Shown here: positions 57,216-64,000 of the stretch, one piece after another
Layout: the number at the start of each line of letters is the position of its first letter
How positions within the stretch are numbered: position 1 is the first letter of the stretch
DNA from: Paramyrothecium sp. XJ0827
Taxonomy: Eukaryota > Ascomycota > Sordariomycetes > Hypocreales > Stachybotryaceae
Assembly (NCBI GenBank): GCA_020881915.1
Contig: JAJFPB010000008.1
Location: forward strand, 3,038,001-3,102,000
Length of the DNA stretch: 64,000 bases
Reading direction: 5' to 3'
Translations under genes and position numbers: made by a program
The notes under the pieces: model-generated
The model's input: the letters and a program-made list of their open reading frames with translations, nothing else
Told to the model about the DNA's origin: nothing
The model's database searches: none

Positions 57216-58651
57216 CCTAGCGCCAGGGAGGAGGGCTATAGGCTAGTAGCTCAAGTTAGGGGTCCTACTAGGTTATCCCTTAGGGCAAGAGGATTTACCT
57301 ATCTACCTAGGGTAACTAGAGTTTCCTTATAGTATAACTCTAGTATGAGATATAGGCTTATAGGCTACCTAGCCTTTAAAGTAATCCTTAGCTTTCTAAG
57401 ATTAGCTATATATTATATTAGATATATTATTACTATTTTAAGAAAGTACTCTTTTAGAAACCACTAGCTTTTTACTAAGAAAGTAATAATACTAGATTTA
57501 TCTTTCCTAAAGGAGAACTTTCTATAAATAGAAGAAATAAGGCCTATTAGTTTCTTAAGTCCTATATAGCCTCATATATATAAGAATAATACTCCCTAAT
57601 TTAGATACTCTAATATATATATCTATTCCCTAAAAAGTAGCTATTATATAACTACCCTACTCTTATAATTTTATTCTAGTTTTTAAACTCTAGACCTATA
57701 ACCTAACTACAGATAAGTTTAACTAAGATAATATAAGAATAAGACCTATGTTAAAACTATCTAATAAGTTATATAAATAGGTTAATAATAGATACCTAAT
57801 AGCAGAATAGGCTTTAGTTACTACTAATAGAGTAATTAATCTTACTAAGGATAGTATAGTTCTACTTCTAATATAGTGCAGCAGCTAGCAATATAATAAT
57901 AGCGCAGCCAGTAATTATTAAGGTATAAGCATATACTATCTTATCCTATATATATACTAAATTTATATAGGGAATTAAGTAAATATATTTGGATTTAAGA
58001 TAAGATCTAATACCTTAATTTCCTCTTATAATAAGAACCTCTTATCGCAACAGAGTAAGGGACTAAGCACAAACACTAGTACAACTAAACCCTCAGGCTT
58101 AAGTAATAATCAGGGACCAACTAAGAATTCCAAGCCCATTAACCCACCATCTCCTCTCGACGTCCTTGTTCCGGCTCTCGGCCTTTCGCCTGGACCCACT
58201 GTGCCGATCTCGATCTTATTCCGTGGCCAAAAGTGGGCACGGCTCATTTTCCCGCTGTGGAGTTTGGCATCGCCCTTCCGAAGTGTAAACAATTGCTATA
58301 ATGCTGAGCGCATTTTTGCGCTTATTATTACGGTCCTCGAGGCGACTTGAGCTGCCTGAATGGATACAGGTAGGTGACGTAGGACCGTAGGCCAGGTAAA
58401 AGAGAAGTAAAGATAGATCATCTATGTAAGAGGATGAGGTCTTAGGGACCTTTATGTACTAGATCATGCCCCTGGCTAGTCTAGGGGCAGGGGGCAGGAG
58501 TGCCCATCCGGCCAGTTCCTGCGTCACTGAACCTGCCATAACGGATACCTGCCCTTCGAAGAGGTACTTAGTGCTAGAAATGAAGTGCTCATTTACATAA
58601 CTGGAAGGAGAAAGACCGACAGCTGCTATTAATATCTGACACCGAGGCGCT
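57216..58651. other. Repeat flank, then abrupt return to normal composition
   Basis: 57216-58080 is moderately AT-rich TE-like debris without recognisable coding signal. At about 58100-58130 the sequence becomes ordinary gene-flank DNA within a few tens of bases. No gene here; 58450-58651 is the 3' flank of the GMC gene. Confidence 0.5.
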
Positions 58652-60628
58652 TCAGACATGGCGACTCTCGCCAACGTCTTCAAGAATAACATCAGTTGCC
58701 TTCTCACTAACCATATAGATGGGAAGGACGATAAAGAAACCAGGAATACGAGGAAAGACAGAAGCATCAACAACGCGCAGGTTATTCACACCGCGAACAC
58801 GAAAGCGAGAATCAAGAACGGCTTTAGAGTCTCCCTCCGCTCCAATACGGCAGCTGCAGGAAGCATGATGACCCCAGGACTCATTCCTAACGAATTCTTT
58901 CACCTGCTCAGTAGAAGCCAAGTGACGGCCAGGCAATGTTTCTTCAAGAGGCCCAGTAAAATTCGGTACGACATCGTCCATAATGCGTCGAGCGAAGACG
59001 AGGCCTTCGGCAATGGCGCTGAGATCCCGCTCAGATGCCTGAATCTCGTCCGGAGTCGTGGCAAAGTAGTTGAAATCGATATCTGGAACGTCTCGAGGAT
59101 CGGCTGAGGTGAGCATGACTGTTCCATCATTGTTATGCGTGTGAGCCTTGAGTACGGCCCACGTGAAGTGTCTCTTGTCCGAAGTGGTGAGTTCTGACCA
59201 CCCAGGAAAGTACCCCCGGAAGAGTGTAGGACCGCCGAAGATGAAGAGATCAGGATCAACATCGGCTTGACTGGACTTCTTCACTATGCCAATGATGATT
59301 CCATTCGATAGATAGGGTCCACGCTGGTGGTTGAAATCCTCGAGGCACGGGTCCCCAGGCTTCCCGAACGTGCATTTTGCTATGACTGGGAAGTCATCCT
59401 GTATTTTAGTAACGATGGGAATCTCATACCGGTCCTGGAGATTGGTTCCAACACCCTGGATGTCTTTGACGACACGAATCCCAAACCTCTGCAACTCGTC
59501 TTTTGGACCGATACCGCTCAGCTTCAGGAGCTGTGGTGTGCCGAATGCTCCAGCCGCAAGGATGACCTCTCGAGAGACGAGGGCGCGATGCTTGGTGCCG
59601 CTGGTGGATGAACTTGACCGGGGATCGGCCTTATACAGACTATTGCCTTCGAGGAACTCAACACCAGTCGCCTTCGGAGTGGTATTGGCGCCAGAATTCT
59701 CGTCGAAAAGCACACGGGTAGCAAGACAGTTTGTCCTGATTTCCAGCGGGTACTCCTTGGCAGTATCTACAAGAAAATCGCGAGTACCGCTTCGCTTTGC
59801 GTGACTCATGGCCAGGGGGACTTGGTAGATACCCTCAGTCATATCCCGGCGAGGATCAATGGAATTCAAGTCCCGCCGTAGGAGTCCAAGTAGTTGGGAA
59901 ACTATCTCGGGAACCAGGCCGAGGATTGTATTACCCATAGCAGTAGCAGCAGCACCGATTATAGAGAGGATCTTCAAGTCCCCCAGTGCCAGTTTGAGAT
60001 CAGCGCGATTTGTATCAAGCCACCCAGTGAAGCCGTGACCAGAGGTGCCATTTGGGAGATACTGGCAGCGCTCCAGGCGCTTGAAGTACTGGCGCATATT
60101 ATCTGGGTCCCACGAAGCATCGCCGGTCAGGTCGGCGATGTTTTTCCAATCACTGTCGTGCGGATAGATGGTGATCATGGCATTGTGTGTTGTACAGCCA
60201 CCAAGCGTCCCTGCGCGCGGGTAGAGGATTCCTTTCGGCTTTGATCCGCTGGGTGGATCCAATCCGACATATGTTCCCGTGGGTGTCTCCCAGGTCATTT
60301 TGGAGTCCTTTTGCGCAAGTTTCTCGTCTGCGTAATGTTTGACGAAGTAGTCCCAGCGCATCTTCTCGTCCTCTGTGGATCTTGCATGGAAGATAGGAAC
60401 CTGCTGGTTGAGATTGGATCCCTGATCATCGCCTGCTTCGAGTAGGAGAACTTTGTGGCCGTTCCTGGCGAGATTGGCGGCTAATGGTCCCCCGCCGGCG
60501 CCTGAGCCGACCACGACGAACTCATAACCATCCAGTGTGTCGACTTCCTCCTCGGGGAGCCCTTCACCATGTCTACGCATGGAGCTGACAGTTGCCTCTG
60601 GCACGTGGGTTGTGGAAGATTCGCTCAT
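58652..60628 (-). CDS. GMC-family FAD oxidoreductase (choline dehydrogenase-like), 658 aa
   Basis: Uninterrupted frame from ATG 60628, no signal peptide, length normal or slightly long for the family. The FAD-binding motif is 'VVVGSGAGGGPLAANLARNG' (residues 38-57). The second GMC block is 'YPRAGTLGGCTTHNAM'. The middle block is 'REVILAAGAFGTPQLLKLSG'. Catalytic His is His587/588 in 'SWGHHASCSCRIG'. The C-terminal FAD contact region is 'LRVVDASVFPRIPGFFIVLP' followed by 'IYMVSEKATDVI'. The usual second His/Asn partner in this last block is not evident, as in some fungal and bacterial GMC members. It should oxidise an alcohol with FAD, probably inside the cell or peroxisome; the last residues (RHV) are not a PTS1. 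It lies 500 bp from the RIP tract yet shows no RIP stops. Confidence 0.93.
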   Translation of the reverse strand: MSESSTTHVPEATVSSMRRHGEGLPEEEVDTLDGYEFVVVGSGAGGGPLAANLARNGHKVLLLEAGDDQGSNLNQQVPIFHARSTEDEKMRWDYFVKHYADEKLAQKDSKMTWETPTGTYVGLDPPSGSKPKGILYPRAGTLGGCTTHNAMITIYPHDSDWKNIADLTGDASWDPDNMRQYFKRLERCQYLPNGTSGHGFTGWLDTNRADLKLALGDLKILSIIGAAATAMGNTILGLVPEIVSQLLGLLRRDLNSIDPRRDMTEGIYQVPLAMSHAKRSGTRDFLVDTAKEYPLEIRTNCLATRVLFDENSGANTTPKATGVEFLEGNSLYKADPRSSSSTSGTKHRALVSREVILAAGAFGTPQLLKLSGIGPKDELQRFGIRVVKDIQGVGTNLQDRYEIPIVTKIQDDFPVIAKCTFGKPGDPCLEDFNHQRGPYLSNGIIIGIVKKSSQADVDPDLFIFGGPTLFRGYFPGWSELTTSDKRHFTWAVLKAHTHNNDGTVMLTSADPRDVPDIDFNYFATTPDEIQASERDLSAIAEGLVFARRIMDDVVPNFTGPLEETLPGRHLASTEQVKEFVRNESWGHHASCSCRIGAEGDSKAVLDSRFRVRGVNNLRVVDASVFPRIPGFFIVLPIYMVSEKATDVILEDVGESRHV

Positions 60629-60704
60629 GGTGGGATGCGCGAATTGGGGCGTTTCTGTTTGAGTCGGATAAGGTCACAGCATCTTCAGGTTTGGTCAGCG
60701 AGGG

Positions 60705-60716
60705 TATTTATATATA
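60705..60716 (-). promoter_or_regulatory. TATA region of the GMC gene
   Basis: TATATATAAATA on the minus strand, about 80 bp before the ATG at 60628. Confidence 0.5.
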
Positions 60717-62281
60717 AAGTAATCTTCTGGCAACCTGCGAACAATAGTAACATAGAAGATTGGATGCAAACTTCGCCGAGTTATTAAGGTTAGGTATGAC
60801 ATCACTACTTTTAACGAGAACCCTTCCCCTCAGGTACTTAGTGTGCCAAAGCATACGCGGATTTTCACGCGCTAATAAAACAAATGCACTAGGCATTCTG
60901 CAGAGCATGGAAACACAAGCTTTCGAGACTGGGCAAGGCTCAGATATATGGACAGCGACATGCCCTTTCATTTCCCACCCAAAAAAGTTCGTCGGTTGCA
61001 TACCTTTTAGGAGCCTCTACGTTTTATATAACTTCCACCGACGCCGTTGAAGCTTTTCCATATTTCTACCCGAGACAACGGTCTATCGATGGTTGACTAT
61101 ACTAATGACCCTAGGAACGCCCCGCCATCTACCTCAAGGCCCGGGAGCCGTCAAAGTCAGGGACGGAGGAGCTATTATCAAGTATGATAGAAAACCAGTC
61201 GCGGTTTAGACTTCGCGTCCTGTGTTGAGCGCGATATGGCTATAACAGGGCGTTGCGAGTGAACGCCCCTCGAGGCTTTTGCCATCTTTCTGTATTACAT
61301 GCTGCCGTAATAAATTGCTCTCAATCGCCTAGTAGGGGTGAGTGCACCTAACCTCTAATAATTAGCTGTATCCATTCCATCTCGATGCGTAAGTTTAAGT
61401 GCCCGAGGCTGAGACAAACTTTGCCAACCTCAATCTTAAGCAGTCCGATGACAATCTTTGAAGGACCAGATCCCGTCATAGAGTTAGCCATGCACACCGT
61501 TGCTGCCGGTTCTGGCGGCCGTGTGGCTTGGTTCGGCTGCGAACCCAACTTAGTGTAGTACCAAGCATCTTAAAAGAACTCAACTGACTGTTTGATTCCA
61601 CTTCTCGGCATGTCCTTCGATACATATCCTATCGTTTTAACTCCGTCGTATTGTTGTTATCGAGAACCAGATTCAAGTGCTTGGTAGCTCTAGCATTTTT
61701 AGTGGCTGTACGTAAGCTGTAGTAGACAGCTTTAATAAGCCTTCAGTATGAGTTGCTAGATATATTGATAGCTTTGGAGTGATTAAAAGCATGATCGAGA
61801 GGGATATTCGTTACTAAGTTCCAACTTTGTTGATTATCAAGGTTGGGCATGGGATCACCACCTTGCAGCCGATGCCATATTGAGAAGTTCCTTTTATTGA
61901 AACTTCGCTTTCGTCGGAACATCATAAGTTTTTAGATTTTCTTTAGTTGAGCTTACTGTAATTATATTCTACTACATAAAGTGACATTGGATGCAGGCGT
62001 GGATCATGGCGTTCTTTGATTGCGAACCCATAGGTACGTCAGTGGCACCATCAGGGATTTGTGTGGAATGAGAGAGAACTCTATTCTAGTAGTCAGCCTA
62101 GAAGGGCTATAGAGTTAAACGCCGGGAACGTGCGTCTAGACCGTTCTTCGCCTTCTAATTCGAGTCGGCCGGCCATTTCAAGGACATTCGCCATCTCCGG
62201 ACTACGCTGTCTCGACTCGAGGATGCTGAGCATTCGGAGAAACGATAGTCAAGATTCTTTGGTACTAATCAATATATATAT
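60717..62281. other. Intergenic, no supported gene
   Basis: Short frames only; no recognised domain. A (TA)n stretch at 62268-62282 abuts the transposon terminus. Confidence 0.45.
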
Positions 62282-62324
62282 AACGTACATGTATAGCGAG
62301 CGACGCATCATAGCGAGCGACGCA
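62282..62324 (-). repeat. Probable terminal/subterminal repeats of a pogo-like element
   Basis: Two exact copies of TAGCGAGCGACGCA (62293-62306 and 62310-62323) just inside ACGTACATG, next to a TATATATA run that would suit TA-target insertion. They lie 60 bp beyond the stop codon of the transposase relic, where a terminal inverted repeat would be expected. Confidence 0.55.
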
Positions 62325-62383
62325 CTTTCAATAAACCTCCCACACTTTTAATAATATTATACAACTACAACGCATTAGATCAA

Positions 62384-62780
62384 TCATAAATGCTCTAAAT
62401 CCTCTTCTTCAGAAGTCTCCGAAACTACCTGACAGGTTCGTGCATTATAACCAGTCTCTCCACAATTGCTACAGCATCGCGCGCGTGGTTTAGCCGCCTC
62501 TATCTAAGCCCTCTTATTATATGGGTTCCCTCTGATGCATCAATAATCCCCCTCTGAACTTGAATTGCCTCTGCTTCAGCTGCATTAAGTAATCCTCCAA
62601 GCTATAATTCCGCTTTTCTGGCTCTACAGCGCTTGCTTAGTATCTCATTTACCATACGAAGGTCCCGATTCTTATCTTCAAGAATAGCTAGTTTATGTGC
62701 TAGCTTTAAGATACCTTTCGCCTGCAAGTCAACCACTTTATATAAAGTAGTTGGCGAGCTATCTTGGTGGCTTTTGATCC
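62384..62780 (-). pseudogene. C-terminal relic of a fungal pogo/Fot-type transposase with CCHC knuckle
   Basis: On the minus strand, 'LAHKLAILEDKNRDLRMVNE' 'ILSKRCRARKAE' leads, after a stop and frame breaks, to 'CSNCGETGYNARTC' (62431-62474), then 'EEEDLEHL' and TGA 62386-62384. A Cys-x2-Cys-x4-(His/Tyr)-x4-Cys knuckle near the end, after a basic coiled region, is characteristic of fungal DDE_1 (pogo) transposases; the His is Tyr here (CAT to TAT, a RIP-type change). The catalytic core would be further right. Confidence 0.65.
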
Positions 62781-64000
62781 TTTTTTCAAGGATGTAGAGC
62801 TACCTGACTCGGGTCCAGTGTGGCGCTACATAATACAATTAACCTATTTTACATATTCTGGGGCAGGATCTCTTATATCCCTTCGTCTAATAAAGCTAAC
62901 TTAAGGGCTTATAGTAGTGCCCTATGAAGTCTATAATATATAATTAGTAGCGAAGATAATGTAGGTAATTAGCTAGCTTATAAAATATTAGTAGTAGTAA
63001 GTATTATATACTGCTTTAAATTATTATTTAGAGAATAGATTATATTATAAAGTAAAACTCACTTATATAGTATCTATAGCCTTATAGCTACAAGGGGATT
63101 ACTAGATCTAAATAATAATCTTAATATTTATCTTGCTTTTAAAAATTATATTGTAGTAGTAAGTCCTATTTAGAACTAGGTTTTATATACTAATATTAGT
63201 ACTAATATTATTAAACTAATTATATTCTCTTATAGGGCAGTAATAATTTCTATTTCTAATCTAACTAGGAGGAAGCTCTTTCCTAAGCCAGCTATAATAC
63301 AATAATATCACAAGCACTTATTAACTACTATTACTTCTCCCACTTAATCTAAGGCTGGCCTAAATTAATAAGCCTAATTAAGTACACTACTAGTAATTCT
63401 AATAACTATATAGTAAGAATAATTAATATAGCTATTACCTAGAAGTATTTAAATAAGTATAAAGCTAACTTAGATAAATTATATGGGGGTATTCTAGCTA
63501 GAATATATTATAAGAAGTAAATACTACCCTGGGATAATTAAGAAAGTCTAATGTACTCTAAGCTTAATTTAATAAATAGTATACTTATATAAAGATTATT
63601 TATATTTACTTTATTAATACTTGTACTTAATTACCTTATATATCCTATTATTAATATTATTTATATTAGCTATATATAGTAGATTAATATTAAATACTAC
63701 TGGCTAGGTAAACTTATACTATATTATATAGACTCTAGAAGACCTAGACTATTAATTATCTTAGTATTACTATTAGTGCTCTTACTTAAGGGTATAGAAG
63801 ATAATATAAGATATACCTCTATAACTATTAAGAAGCTTATACTCCAGGAAAGACCTAGAAGTAAATAGGAAGGGGATACTAATGAAGTATTTAACTCCTT
63901 AGGTTAAGTCTTTACTTATATATCTTATGGTTATCTCCCTAAACTCACATAACCTCTATTAACCTCTCTACTCTTAACTTCTCAGTCTAATTCCAATAGT
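62781..64000. other. AT-rich, stop-filled sequence, probably RIP-mutated transposon body
   Basis: Composition and stop density resemble the 47-57 kb tract. It may be the remaining body of the pogo-like element (reading right to left) or a second repeat; no catalytic motif could be read. It continues beyond the window. Confidence 0.45.

Noticed and set aside
58658..59804. Plus-strand frames of 149 and 157 codons
   Set aside because: Antisense shadows of the GMC oxidoreductase.

Overview
The window is nuclear DNA of a filamentous ascomycete (Pezizomycotina). The supported genes have short GT-AG introns of 46-83 nt with fungal branch sites, and the families are typical of that group: HET-domain proteins, a Zn2Cys6 regulator, an AA9 LPMO, small secreted Cys-rich proteins, an ACS-type MFS carrier and a GMC oxidoreductase. 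About 11 kb of extremely AT-rich sequence carries the one-directional C-to-T / G-to-A decay of repeat-induced point mutation (RIP). Genes are sparse and separated by long empty stretches, as in accessory or subtelomere-like fungal DNA. Genus cannot be fixed from the sequence alone.

Layout. 0-14.4 kb: the 3' end of a subtilase-like gene, a Cys-rich secreted protein, a But2-like secreted protein behind a perfect 11-bp AT tandem repeat, a six-exon MFS transporter, a GNAT acetyltransferase, a zinc alcohol dehydrogenase, and a cyanovirin-N-type (CVNH) secreted protein interrupted by two introns. 14.4-24 kb: mostly empty, with gene relics, a GPI-anchored-type secreted protein, a second zinc alcohol dehydrogenase and a small cytosolic beta-rich protein. 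24-46.5 kb: two HET-domain proteins (one fused to a ZZ zinc finger), a Zn2Cys6 regulator whose zinc cluster seems to need a 3-nt microexon, an AA9 LPMO, an amidoligase gene broken by one stop codon, a long conserved protein of a putative heme-binding-like family, two NLR relics and a piggyBac-type transposase relic.

46.5-58.1 kb is a transposon graveyard. A RIP-destroyed Ty3/gypsy chromovirus on the + strand still shows decayed gag zinc-knuckle, RT, RNase H, integrase and chromodomain signatures. It is flanked by ~600-bp LTRs, and one LTR is split by a ~1.03-kb A-tailed element. A second copy of that element lies 1.8 kb further on, and both copies have 8-bp target-site duplications. 58.1-64 kb: an intact GMC oxidoreductase, then a decayed pogo-like transposase with a zinc knuckle and a repeat-bearing terminus.

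No secondary-metabolite backbone gene is present, so the oxidoreductases and transporter are not evidence of a cluster. The best functional theme is an accessory island of allorecognition/immunity-type genes (HET, ZZ-HET, NLR relics) and secreted proteins next to RIP-active repeats. Several genes (amidoligase, NLR relic) carry stops of the kind RIP produces. No tRNA, rRNA or CRISPR was recognised.
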